A DNA stretch of 64,000 nucleotides from an uncultured Bacteroides sp. (GTDB lineage Bacteria; Bacteroidota; Bacteroidia; Bacteroidales; Bacteroidaceae): contig URYL01000001.1 of NCBI GenBank assembly GCA_900552075.1, forward strand, positions 124,001 through 188,000, in the 5' to 3' direction. Shown piece after piece: positions 16,529 through 24,941 of this stretch (the stretch's first letter is position 1; each line of letters opens with the position of its first letter). The notes beneath the pieces are model-generated. The model was given only the letters and a program-made list of their open reading frames with translations. It did no database searches and was not told where the DNA came from. A program made the position numbers and the translations under genes.

Positions 16529-17149
16529 ATGTCAGCAGAACTTAAACAGCACATATATAAACTACTTATAAACATAACAGTTGCCTTATGGGCAGCTGTT
16601 ATGTTTCTTTTTGTTCCTGCATGCGGACAAAAGGAACATCCCACAGCCGCTGCCGTAAAAGAAAGTGACTCTCTGCCCGATATGCGTACCACCGGAGTAA
16701 CAACCCTCGTTTCCGATTCCGGTATGATTCGTTACAAAATCATGACGGCAGAATGGCTCATTTACAGCCATCGGAATCCACCTTTCTGGGCTTTCGAGAA
16801 AGGTATTTATCTGGAGAAATTCGACAGCCTTTTTCATGTGGATGCCAGTATCAAGGCTGACACAGCATATTATTACGAGCCCAAGAAACTTTGGGAATTG
16901 CGTGGCAACGTACATATCCAAAGCCAACGGGGTGACAAATTTGATACCGAACTAATGTTTTGGGATCAGGACAAAGAAAAAATCTATTCAGACAAATTTA
17001 TCCGCATCGAACAAGTGGACAAAATACTGACTGGATATGGCTTTGAATCCAATCAGCAGATGACTGAATATCAAATCTATAACAATACAGGTATTTTTAC
17101 GGTTGAAGACAATGCTGCTCAAGCAGACAGCACACAAACTCCCAAATAA
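16529..17149 (+). CDS. lptC: LPS export protein LptC (lipoprotein form)
   Basis: 206 residues from MSAELKQH, four bases after the preceding stop; the longer frame from 16490 would overlap the upstream gene. A lipobox-like sequence FLFVPACGQ puts the lipid cysteine at residue 32. The remainder is the LptC/OstA-type beta-jellyroll: IRYKIMTAEWLIYS, FDSLFHVDASIKADTAYYY, LWELRGNVHIQSQRGDKFDTELMFWDQDKEKIYSD. LptC receives lipopolysaccharide from the LptBFG extractor and passes it to the LptA bridge. E. coli LptC has a membrane helix rather than a lipid anchor. Confidence 0.85.
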   Translation: MSAELKQHIYKLLINITVALWAAVMFLFVPACGQKEHPTAAAVKESDSLPDMRTTGVTTLVSDSGMIRYKIMTAEWLIYSHRNPPFWAFEKGIYLEKFDSLFHVDASIKADTAYYYEPKKLWELRGNVHIQSQRGDKFDTELMFWDQDKEKIYSDKFIRIEQVDKILTGYGFESNQQMTEYQIYNNTGIFTVEDNAAQADSTQTPK

Positions 17150-17160
17150 AACCATTCATC

Positions 17161-18417
17161 ATGGGACTTATCATCCAGTTACTTATATCTATGGCATTTT
17201 CCGCTTTCTTTTCTGGAATGGAAATTGCCTTCGTATCGTCTAATAAACTACGCTTTGAGATGGACAAGACGAACAACGTATCGTCTTATATCCTTTCCGT
17301 ATTCTATCGACATTCCAACAATTTCATTTCTACCATGCTGGTGGGAAATAACATCGCCCTAGTCATCTACGGTATATTGATGGCCCAACTTATTGAGCAC
17401 TACATTCTCGTAGATGTGATTTCAAATCAGGCACTGCTGGTATCAATTGAAACCATCATCTCCACTTTGATTATTCTTGTCACAGGAGAATTCGTACCCA
17501 AGACTCTATTCAAATTAAATCCCAATGCGACTCTAAAGGCATTCAGTCTGCCCGCTTTTATCTGCTATATCCTACTCTACCCCATCAGCCGTTTTTCATC
17601 TGTACTTTCCAGCAGCATCCTACACCTTGTCGGAGTCAAGACCAATAAAGAAGATCGGGAAAAAGCTTTCACAAAGGTTGACTTGGATTATTTTATACAA
17701 AGTAGCATTGAGGAAGGAAAAGAAGGAGAAGAAATAGACAATGAAATCAAAATATTCCGTAATGCACTCGATTTCTCTAACGTAAAGATACGCGACTGCA
17801 TGATTCCACGTACCGAAATCATTGCCGTAGATTCAGAGACCTCCCTTACCGAACTGAAAAAAGTATTTATCGAAAACGGAATTAGCAAAATTATCGTATA
17901 TAAAGACAATATCGACAACATCATTGGCTACATCCACTCATCCGAAATGTTCAAAGGAACTACAGAATGGCAGAACAACATACGCAGTATTCCATTCGTT
18001 CCGGAAACAATGGCCGCACACAAATTGATGCGTATCTTCAAGCAGCAAAAAAGATCGCTGGCTGTGGTAGTAGACGAATTTGGAGGTGTATCAGGGATTG
18101 TGGCATTGGAAGACTTGATAGAAGAGATTTTAGGTGACATAGAAGATGAACACGATACAACTTCTACGGTAGCCAAACAGATTTCAGAAAACGAATATAT
18201 TTTTTCCGGAAGAATGGACATAGAAAAAGCCAATGAGACATTCAACCTGAACCTGCCGGAAAGCGAAGATTACCAGACCATAGGCGGACTTATCCTCAAT
18301 GAATGCCAAAGCATTCCCAAAGTAAACGAAGTCATCGAGATGGAAGGTTTCACTTTCAAAATTATCAAAGTAAGCGCCAATCGAATTGAACTGGTGAAGC
18401 TGATTACACAGAAATAA
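17161..18417 (+). CDS. CNNM/CorC-family membrane protein (HlyC/CorC type)
   Basis: 418 residues. N-terminal DUF21 membrane domain (about 1-190) with three or four helices and the family SGMEIAFVSSNKLR motif; then a paired CBS domain (about 205-320: MIPRTEIIAVDSETSLTEL, LAVVVDEFGGVSGIVALEDLIEEILGDI); then a C-terminal CorC/HlyC domain (about 335-415, YIFSGRMDIEKANETFNL). Relatives transport or regulate Mg2+ or other cations; in gliding Bacteroidetes the equivalent is called GldE. It follows lptC by 11 bases. Confidence 0.9.
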   Translation: MGLIIQLLISMAFSAFFSGMEIAFVSSNKLRFEMDKTNNVSSYILSVFYRHSNNFISTMLVGNNIALVIYGILMAQLIEHYILVDVISNQALLVSIETIISTLIILVTGEFVPKTLFKLNPNATLKAFSLPAFICYILLYPISRFSSVLSSSILHLVGVKTNKEDREKAFTKVDLDYFIQSSIEEGKEGEEIDNEIKIFRNALDFSNVKIRDCMIPRTEIIAVDSETSLTELKKVFIENGISKIIVYKDNIDNIIGYIHSSEMFKGTTEWQNNIRSIPFVPETMAAHKLMRIFKQQKRSLAVVVDEFGGVSGIVALEDLIEEILGDIEDEHDTTSTVAKQISENEYIFSGRMDIEKANETFNLNLPESEDYQTIGGLILNECQSIPKVNEVIEMEGFTFKIIKVSANRIELVKLITQK

Positions 18418-18459
18418 GTATTTTTTTGAGAGAAAATAGCGACTAAACAGTATTTTTTG

Positions 18460-18467
18460 TATCTTCG
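18460..18467 (+). promoter_or_regulatory. -7-like box TATCTTCG upstream of the PpiD-like gene
   Basis: One mismatch to TAnnTTTG. It is identical to the box preceding the TPR regulator at 35390 and lies 53 bases before the ATG. Confidence 0.45.
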
Positions 18468-18519
18468 TGCGCTAATAGCGGAAATATAAAAACAATAAAC
18501 AAAAAAATAATAACTTTAA

Positions 18520-20658
18520 ATGGCAACTTTACAAAAAATTCGAAGCAAAGGACCTTTATTGGTCATCGTAATTGGTCTTGCCCTTTTTGCATTCATTGCG
18601 GGAGACGCATGGAAAGTGCTCCAGCCGCATCAAGGCAAACAAGACGTAGGAGAAGTGAACGGGGAAGTTCTCAGTGCACAGGATTATCAGAAAATGGTAG
18701 ATGAACTCAGCGAAGTCATCAAACTGACAAACGGACTGAATTCTCTTACGGAAGATCAGCTGAACAACGTAAAAGATCAGGTATGGCAGAGCTACGTCAA
18801 CAACAAACTGATTGCTGAACAAGCTAAAAAACTGGGCTTGAAAGTGACAGATGCTGAAATCCAGGCTATCATCGACCAAGGAACCCACCCGTTGCTAATG
18901 CAAACTCCGTTCCGTAACCCACAGACAGGCATGTTCGATAAAGATATGTTGAAGAAATTCTTGGTAGACTATGCCAATATGGATGCCAGCAAAATGCCGG
19001 CACAATATGCTGAATATTATCAGAAAATGGGTGCATTCTGGAAATTTGTAGAAAAGACCTTGGCTGAAAGCACATTGGCCGAAAAATACCAAAACTTGGT
19101 TACAAAATCATTAATTTCAAATCCTGTATCTGCAGAAGATGCATTCAAGTCTCGTACTGAACAGAGCGATTTGCTGCTGGCCGGCGTTCCCTACAGCTCT
19201 ATCAGCGATTCAACCATCCAAATTTCCGACAGCGAAATCAAGGACCGTTACAATGAAAAGAAAGAACAGTTCAAGCAGCTGGTAGAAACACGCGACATCC
19301 GATACATCGATGTGAAAGTCGTGCCATCGGATGCAGACCGCAAAGCTGTTGAAAAAGAAGTGACAGAATACAGCAGCCAGCTGGCTAACACAACCACTGA
19401 CTTCGGAACCTTCGTTCGTTCTACAGGTTCTTCTGTAAACTATTCAGACGTTCCGGTAAAAAAGACTGTACTTCCTGCTGATGTGGCTGCCCGTCTTGAC
19501 TCTACAGGCGTAAATGAAATATATGGCCCTTACTACAATCAGACAGACGATTCTTACAATGCCTTCAAGGTGCTGGCCAAAGTTTCTTCTCCTGATTCTA
19601 TCCAGTTCCGTCAGATTCAGGTATATGCCGACACAGAAGAAAAGACAAAAACTCTGGCCGACAGTATCTACAATGCGTTGAAAGGTGGAGCCGACTTCGT
19701 TGCTGTGGCTAAAATCTACGGACAGACAGGTGAAACAACTTGGGTTAATTCACAAAGCTGGGAAGGTGCCGAATTGGATGCCGACAACAGCAAGTTCATC
19801 AACACACTGCTCAACCAGCCGGTAAACGAACTGACAAACGTAACCATGGGACAGGCCAACCTGATTCTGCAGGTAATGGACAAAAAAGGTATGCAGACCA
19901 AGTATAAAGTCGCTGTAGTAAAACGTCCGGTTGAATTCAGTAAAGAAACCTACAATGCAGCTTACAACAAATTCAGCCAGTTTGTAGCACAGAACACCAC
20001 CATCGAATCAATGGTCAAGAATGCAGAAGAAAGTGGTTATACCCTGACACCGCGCACCGACCTCTCCAGTGCAGAACACTATGTAGGTGGTGTACGTTCC
20101 ACTCGCGAAGCCTTGAAATGGATTTTCGCCGCAAAACCAGGTGAAGTGTCTCCGCTGTATGAATGTGGTGAAAACGACCACCTGATGGTAGTAGCTCTCG
20201 ACAAGATTCATGAAGCTGGTTACCGTGACATCAACTCGGTAGCAGAAATGCTGAAGAATGAAATCCGTCGCGACAAGAAAGCAGACCAGATTATGGCTGA
20301 AATGAAGAAATACAACTCTATTGCTCAGGTAAAAGGCATGAAAGATGCAGTGAGTGATTCAGTAAAACACGTTACTTTCAGCGCACCGGCTTATATTTCA
20401 GTGACACGCGCCAGCGAACCGGTTATCGGTGCTGTAGCTGCCAAAACCGCAGTCAACAAAGTAAGCGCTCCTGTCAAGGGTAATGCAGGTGTTTATATGA
20501 TTCAGGTATATGCCAAGGATAAGGGCAATGAAAAATTTGATGCGAAACAGGAAGAAGCCACATTGAGCAACATGGCCGCACGTATCGTAGGAAGCCAGCT
20601 CATCAATGACCTGTATCAGAAAGCAAAAGTGGAAGACAAACGTTATCTCTTCTTCTAA
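18520..20658 (+). CDS. SurA/PpiD-like periplasmic folding factor (peptidylprolyl isomerase)
   Basis: 712 residues anchored by one N-terminal helix (about 12-29, LLVIVIGLALFAFIAGDAW). The SurA-type chaperone segment follows (NGEVLSAQDYQKMVDELSE, VWQSYVNNKLIAEQAKKLGLKVTDAEI). A parvulin-type region spans roughly 340-460 (RQIQVYADTEEKTKTLADSIYNALKGGADFVAVAKIYG), partly degenerate, and a second PpiC-like region lies near 520-600 (WIFAAKPGEVSPLYECGENDHLMVVALDKI). It helps fold outer-membrane and secreted proteins on the periplasmic side of the inner membrane. It is the last gene of the envelope cluster and is followed by a strong terminator. Confidence 0.9.
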   Translation: MATLQKIRSKGPLLVIVIGLALFAFIAGDAWKVLQPHQGKQDVGEVNGEVLSAQDYQKMVDELSEVIKLTNGLNSLTEDQLNNVKDQVWQSYVNNKLIAEQAKKLGLKVTDAEIQAIIDQGTHPLLMQTPFRNPQTGMFDKDMLKKFLVDYANMDASKMPAQYAEYYQKMGAFWKFVEKTLAESTLAEKYQNLVTKSLISNPVSAEDAFKSRTEQSDLLLAGVPYSSISDSTIQISDSEIKDRYNEKKEQFKQLVETRDIRYIDVKVVPSDADRKAVEKEVTEYSSQLANTTTDFGTFVRSTGSSVNYSDVPVKKTVLPADVAARLDSTGVNEIYGPYYNQTDDSYNAFKVLAKVSSPDSIQFRQIQVYADTEEKTKTLADSIYNALKGGADFVAVAKIYGQTGETTWVNSQSWEGAELDADNSKFINTLLNQPVNELTNVTMGQANLILQVMDKKGMQTKYKVAVVKRPVEFSKETYNAAYNKFSQFVAQNTTIESMVKNAEESGYTLTPRTDLSSAEHYVGGVRSTREALKWIFAAKPGEVSPLYECGENDHLMVVALDKIHEAGYRDINSVAEMLKNEIRRDKKADQIMAEMKKYNSIAQVKGMKDAVSDSVKHVTFSAPAYISVTRASEPVIGAVAAKTAVNKVSAPVKGNAGVYMIQVYAKDKGNEKFDAKQEEATLSNMAARIVGSQLINDLYQKAKVEDKRYLFF

Positions 20659-20678
20659 ACCTCATTCCTACAAAACAT

Positions 20679-20709
20679 AAAAAAGTCCGGAAGTTCTCCG
20701 GACTTTTTT
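20679..20709. terminator. Terminator between the converging PpiD-like and ATP-grasp genes
   Basis: AAAAAAGTCCGGA (20679-20691) pairs perfectly with 20697-20709; A and T runs on both sides make it bidirectional. The right arm lies five bases from the end of the leftward gene. Confidence 0.92.
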
Positions 20710-20714
20710 TATGC

Positions 20715-21926
20715 TCATACTTCCACCCGCAGATAAGCCTGAAACCGGGTATCTTCCCTCACTGGCGTCAGAGGAAGGTAGCCAGATGCCACCTTTCCGT
20801 CCTTCCACTCCAAAGGATATCTTTCCACCATCTCCCGATGAAACAAGAGTGCTTCCCCTTCACGCACATAATGTTCCACCACATATTCTCCTTCCGACAA
20901 AGGATGTACGTACCTATCATATAAAATCCGGGAAAGTACCCCCATATTCATACGCAGGTTAATCTCCACACAAGGATGTATCCTATGCCCGTCTTCCATA
21001 CGGCATACCATCATATCCACCCCTAAATACCCCTGATAAGCTTGCCCCAGCAACTTTTTCAACGACGCTTCCAGGCAAGCCCCGATACACGACAACCGTT
21101 CCAACGACACATAACGTGAAAGCCGTTCCTCGATAGCGGTATTACTTAGCAGACGGTTTGCTTTATAATTCCCGTGCACATCCGTTTCAAAATAAGAATA
21201 TCCCACAAACCGAACTTCACCATTCTCATCTGAGAAAAACTCCATGGCAAAATCAGCCACCTTGTCATAAATAGGCTCTGCCATCAGCCTTCCCTGTACC
21301 TTCAAGATACGGGACGCCCATCCCGCCAGCTGTGCATTCCAGCTTGCCGCAGAAACCTTCCAAAGCCCTCTACCACTTCCCGACCAGGGAGCTTTCAAAA
21401 TAACCTGCCCTTTTTCCCGTATGAACGTATCCACCTCAGTCAACTGCTTACAAGCTTTCATCTCCCCACAGATGCCTTCCCAACCAGCAAATGCCGGCAA
21501 TATCTCCAGACACCGCTCCCGGGATGAAAGATAACGAATCCGTTGCATTTCCTCTGCGGTAGGAAGGAACTCCTCGTCCACCCCTTCCAAACGTAACCGA
21601 TGCACCAAAGCAAGGGTCCATCCCCAAGGTACATAATGGGCAGAGGGCCATTGTGCCGTCCAATCTACCGAAGAAAGCAACCCGGACAAAATCTCCCTTC
21701 CTTCTCCTTCCGGACAAATTTCACCCAATTGACAACGAAACAGTGCTACCCGCTCCAGACAGTCCACTTTCACTCCACTACCCTCCCCGGCAAACCACAC
21801 TGGAAGAACCGACAAATCGGCAGCCATCCGCAAGATTTCCGCCGGTGCCTTATAATAAGGAGTAAAATTGGCCATAGCCATATCATAATCAGGATTGAAC
21901 AAATATACTGGCGAATGCATACACAT
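20715..21926 (-). CDS. ATP-grasp-like protein of unknown function
   Basis: About 403 residues from MCMHSPVYLFNPDYD (start 21926, or 21920 at the next Met); a -7 box at 21945-21952 rules out the longer frame to 21971. The middle has VILKAPWSGSGRGLWKV, which reads like the ATP-binding lysine and glycine-rich loop of ATP-grasp enzymes, followed by RLMAEPIYDKVADFAMEFF. Near the C-terminus GYLGVDMMV and HPCVEINLRMNMGVLSR give the typical E-x-N-x-R metal site. ATP-grasp enzymes ligate a carboxylate to an amine or thiol; the substrate is unknown. It stands alone, with no biosynthetic neighbours. Confidence 0.7.
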   Translation of the reverse strand: MCMHSPVYLFNPDYDMAMANFTPYYKAPAEILRMAADLSVLPVWFAGEGSGVKVDCLERVALFRCQLGEICPEGEGREILSGLLSSVDWTAQWPSAHYVPWGWTLALVHRLRLEGVDEEFLPTAEEMQRIRYLSSRERCLEILPAFAGWEGICGEMKACKQLTEVDTFIREKGQVILKAPWSGSGRGLWKVSAASWNAQLAGWASRILKVQGRLMAEPIYDKVADFAMEFFSDENGEVRFVGYSYFETDVHGNYKANRLLSNTAIEERLSRYVSLERLSCIGACLEASLKKLLGQAYQGYLGVDMMVCRMEDGHRIHPCVEINLRMNMGVLSRILYDRYVHPLSEGEYVVEHYVREGEALLFHREMVERYPLEWKDGKVASGYLPLTPVREDTRFQAYLRVEV

Positions 21927-21944
21927 CAGGATTAAAATATGACA

Positions 21945-21952
21945 CAAAAGTA
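21945..21952 (-). promoter_or_regulatory. -7 box TACTTTTG for the ATP-grasp gene
   Basis: Minus-strand match to TAnnTTTG 19 bases upstream of the start at 21926. Confidence 0.5.
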
Positions 21953-22150
21953 CGGAAAAAACAAACTCCACACCCCTGTTTCAACGCCAAAAGCTACCCT
22001 CAAAGGGCACGTTTAACGGAAAGCATTTCAGCTGCATTAAACAAATGAAACAAAACAAGGGATAAAATATTTCAATTTAAAACAATAATGGAGGAAAAAA
22101 GAAACAAACCGACACCATAAAAAATATAATACAAAAAAGAGAGCTATTTA
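21953..22150. other. Divergent intergenic region without a gene
   Basis: Together with the promoters on both sides this makes the 360-base gap between the ATP-grasp gene and the ammonium module. I see no coding potential. It probably holds nitrogen-control sites for the rightward operon, but no clear inverted repeat stands out. Confidence 0.4.
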
Positions 22151-22182
22151 TTGAAATATACGTCTAAAAGGAAGTACATTTG
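22151..22182 (+). promoter_or_regulatory. Promoter of the ammonium-assimilation operon
   Basis: TACATTTG at 22175-22182 fits TAnnTTTG exactly; TTG at 22151-22153 is the -33 element with a 21-base spacer. The leader to the ATG at 22289 is about 100 bases. Confidence 0.65.
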
Positions 22183-22288
22183 CATATCAAAAAACAAAAA
22201 GAAAGGCAAAACAAAGAAATACAATACAAAAAGACAATACAGCTAAAGAGGTTATTAACGACAACATTAACTAAAAACACGAAAGCAA

Positions 22289-22990
22289 ATGAAAAGAATG
22301 TATCTCACCGGAGTCGCATTGCTCACATTAGCAGGAGCTCCAGCCATCTCGATGGCCCAAGACAAAGTAGAAGCCAGCATTGGTGCTGACCTTGTCAGCG
22401 GATATATCTGGCGTGGACAGGACTTAGGAAATGTCAGCATTCAACCTTCTGCCTCCGTGTCCTATAAAGGGTTCTCTCTTTCAGGATGGGGTTCTGTGGG
22501 AATAGACAAAGACGACACAAAAGAATTCGACCTGACATTGGGGTATAGCACCGGAGGATTCAGTGTATCAGTCACCGACTACTGGTTCAACAACGGACCG
22601 CAGTATTTCCATTACGGCGCACACAACACAGCACATGTATTCGAAGCTCAGGTGGGATACGATTTTGGCGTACTGGCCGTCAACTGGTACACCAACTTTG
22701 CGGGGGCCGACGGAGTAAAAGCCAATGGTGACAGGGCCTATTCTTCCTACTTCAGCATCGCCGCTCCCTTCAAACTGGGAGGTTTGGACTGGTCGGCTGA
22801 AATCGGAGCCACTCCTTGGGAAACAAATTTCTACAACAACGGAGCTACCGGATTTGAGGTATCCCACATCAGCCTGCAAGCAACGAAGGAAATCAAGTTA
22901 ACCGACTCCTTCTCACTTCCAGTATTTGCCCAAGCCATTTGGAATCCGGCTACAGAAGGCGCCTATTTTGTATTTGGACTCAAATTTTAA
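22289..22990 (+). CDS. Outer-membrane protein of the ammonium module (TorF-like putative porin)
   Basis: 233 residues with a signal peptide ending SMAQ. The mature protein starts VEASIGADLVSGYIWRGQDLG, the signature of the TorF-type putative porin family, and ends in a barrel strand AYFVFGLKF. About ten to twelve amphipathic strands fit a small outer-membrane barrel. It is the first gene before P-II, amtB and glnN, so it probably admits nitrogen compounds under the same control. Assignment to a channel is inferred from family and context. Confidence 0.78.
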   Translation: MKRMYLTGVALLTLAGAPAISMAQDKVEASIGADLVSGYIWRGQDLGNVSIQPSASVSYKGFSLSGWGSVGIDKDDTKEFDLTLGYSTGGFSVSVTDYWFNNGPQYFHYGAHNTAHVFEAQVGYDFGVLAVNWYTNFAGADGVKANGDRAYSSYFSIAAPFKLGGLDWSAEIGATPWETNFYNNGATGFEVSHISLQATKEIKLTDSFSLPVFAQAIWNPATEGAYFVFGLKF

Positions 22991-23095
22991 TATAGAAACA
23001 TACGATTAGAAAAATAGGTATTGGTTAAAGCTTAAGGAAAAAAGATTCAAACAGGATAACAGAACAACAATACAAAATACAAATACAACGTCATT

Positions 23096-23452
23096 ATGAA
23101 GAAAATTGAAGCAATTATCCGTAGAACCAAGTTCGAAGAAGTGAAGGAGGCACTGCTGGCCGCCGACATTGAATGGTTCTCCTACTATGAAGTAAGAGGT
23201 ATCGGAAAGACCCGTGAAGGACGTATTTATCGTGGAGTGGTGTATGACACCAGTTCCATTGAACGTATCCTGATTTCCATTGTGGTGCGCGAGAAGAATG
23301 TGGAAAAGACCGTACAGGCCATCCTGAAATCGGCCTACACCGGTGAAATCGGCGACGGCCGTATTTTCATTATCCCCGTGGAAGACTCCATCCGCATCCG
23401 TACCGGTGAACGTGGAGATATTTCACTCTACAATGCCGAGCAGGAAAAATAA
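23096..23452 (+). CDS. P-II family nitrogen regulator
   Basis: 118 residues, GlnB/GlnK fold: MKKIEAIIRRTKFEEVKEAL at the start, the T-loop (YEVRGIGKTREGRIYRGVVYD) and the C-terminal TGEIGDGRIFIIPVEDSIRIRTGERG. It carries the Tyr at the uridylylation position (YRGVVY), but the Gln of the canonical GxGRQKG stretch is not present and the loop is one residue shorter; the Lys58 position is Arg. Those residues bind 2-oxoglutarate in E. coli P-II, so effector sensing may differ. Located directly upstream of amtB, it probably gates that channel and informs glutamine synthetase. Confidence 0.92.
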   Translation: MKKIEAIIRRTKFEEVKEALLAADIEWFSYYEVRGIGKTREGRIYRGVVYDTSSIERILISIVVREKNVEKTVQAILKSAYTGEIGDGRIFIIPVEDSIRIRTGERGDISLYNAEQEK

Positions 23453-23501
23453 GCCCGACGGGAGATTATCAACACAGGTATTAATTAAAAAGGTAAAGAT
23501 T

Positions 23502-24890
23502 ATGAAACTGTTTAAAGAAGGTGTGCATGGCGCATACCGCAAGACCCTCATACCCCTTTTCTTACTTCTTTTTCCATTAATTGCAGCCGCACAGACTTCT
23601 CCTGAAGAAGCAGGCACAGTCGACAAAATTTCAGAATTGTCCACCGGTATCAATACCGTATGGATGTTGCTGGCAGCCATGCTGGTATTCTTCATGCAGC
23701 CGGGATTCGCCTTGGTAGAAGCCGGGTTCACCCGCAGCAAAAACACCGCCAACATCCTGATGAAGAACTTGGTTGACTTCATGGTGGGTTCCATCCTTTT
23801 CTGGTTCATCGGATTCGGACTGATGTTTGGCGTAGGAGATGTATTCGGCACCCCGCATATCTTCAATCTGGACGCCATGGACCGCATCATCCAGAACGGT
23901 CTTCCGATTGAAGGCTTCCTTATTTTCCAGACCGTGTTTTGTGCCACATCTGCCACTATCGTATCAGGTGCCATGGCCGAACGTACCAAGTTCTCCATGT
24001 ATCTGGTCTACACCATAGCCATCAGTGTCCTGATTTATCCTGTATCCGGTCATTGGACCTGGGGAGGAGGATGGCTTACAAACGCTGACCCGAATTCATT
24101 CATGATGTCTTTCTTCGGCTACACCTTCCATGACTTTGCCGGTTCTACAGTGGTACACTCTGTAGGTGGATGGATTGCACTGGTCGGCGCGGCCATCCTC
24201 GGTCCCCGCTTAGGGAAATACGGCAAAGACGGAAAGTCAAAAGCCATCCCTGGCCACAACCTGACCCTCGCCTGCCTGGGCGTATTCATTCTTTGGTTCG
24301 GCTGGTTCGGTTTCAACCCAGGTTCACAGCTTGCCGCTGCCACTTCTGGCGACCAGACAGCCATCTCACATGTGTTCCTTACCACCAACCTGGCAGCTTG
24401 TACCGGTGGTATGCTGGCCTTGCTGGTAAGCTGGATTAAATATGGCAAACCATCCCTCTCATTGACCCTCAACGGTATCCTTGCCGGACTGGTCGGCGTA
24501 ACAGCCGGATGTGACATGGTATCTCCTGCGGGTGCCGCACTCATTGGAGCTATCTGCGGAACCGTCATGATTTTCTCAGTAGAATTCATCGAACACCGTC
24601 TGAAAATCGATGACCCGGTAGGCGCCTCATCTGTACACGGCGTGTGCGGTAGCCTTGGAACCATCCTGACGGGTCTGTTCGCCGTAGACGGAGGTACATT
24701 CTACGGAGGCGGTTTCGGATTCCTCGGTGCACAAATTTTCGGTGTCATCATCGTAGGCGGCTGGGCTGCCATTATGGGATACATCATCTTCAAGGTACTC
24801 GACAAAGTTCACGGCTTGCGTGTTCCGTCCAGAATCGAAGAAGAAGGACTGGATATCTACGAACATGGAGAGTCTGCTTACAACCATTAA
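23502..24890 (+). CDS. amtB: Ammonium transporter
   Basis: 462 residues from MKLFKEGVHG; the frame upstream to 23343 overlaps the P-II gene and is not used. A signal peptide (ending AAAQ) precedes the Amt/MEP/Rh membrane domain with 11 helices. The pore histidines are in FAGSTVVHSVGGW and SSVHGVCGSLG; GAMAERTKF and WFGWFGFNPGS are family signatures. It takes up ammonium across the inner membrane and is the usual partner of the P-II trimer encoded upstream. The C-terminal tail (RIEEEGLDIYEHGESAYNH) is the P-II contact region. Confidence 0.96.
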   Translation: MKLFKEGVHGAYRKTLIPLFLLLFPLIAAAQTSPEEAGTVDKISELSTGINTVWMLLAAMLVFFMQPGFALVEAGFTRSKNTANILMKNLVDFMVGSILFWFIGFGLMFGVGDVFGTPHIFNLDAMDRIIQNGLPIEGFLIFQTVFCATSATIVSGAMAERTKFSMYLVYTIAISVLIYPVSGHWTWGGGWLTNADPNSFMMSFFGYTFHDFAGSTVVHSVGGWIALVGAAILGPRLGKYGKDGKSKAIPGHNLTLACLGVFILWFGWFGFNPGSQLAAATSGDQTAISHVFLTTNLAACTGGMLALLVSWIKYGKPSLSLTLNGILAGLVGVTAGCDMVSPAGAALIGAICGTVMIFSVEFIEHRLKIDDPVGASSVHGVCGSLGTILTGLFAVDGGTFYGGGFGFLGAQIFGVIIVGGWAAIMGYIIFKVLDKVHGLRVPSRIEEEGLDIYEHGESAYNH

Positions 24891-24941
24891 AATGAAAATT
24901 CACTACTAACTAATAAATAACCAATAAAAATTTACAGTAAC

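Noticed and set aside
23453..23501. Longer start for amtB at 23343
   Set aside because: It would overlap the P-II gene by over 100 bases and place a charged tail before the signal peptide.
24119..24664. 181-codon frame opposite amtB
   Set aside because: Mirror of the amtB codons; no independent features.
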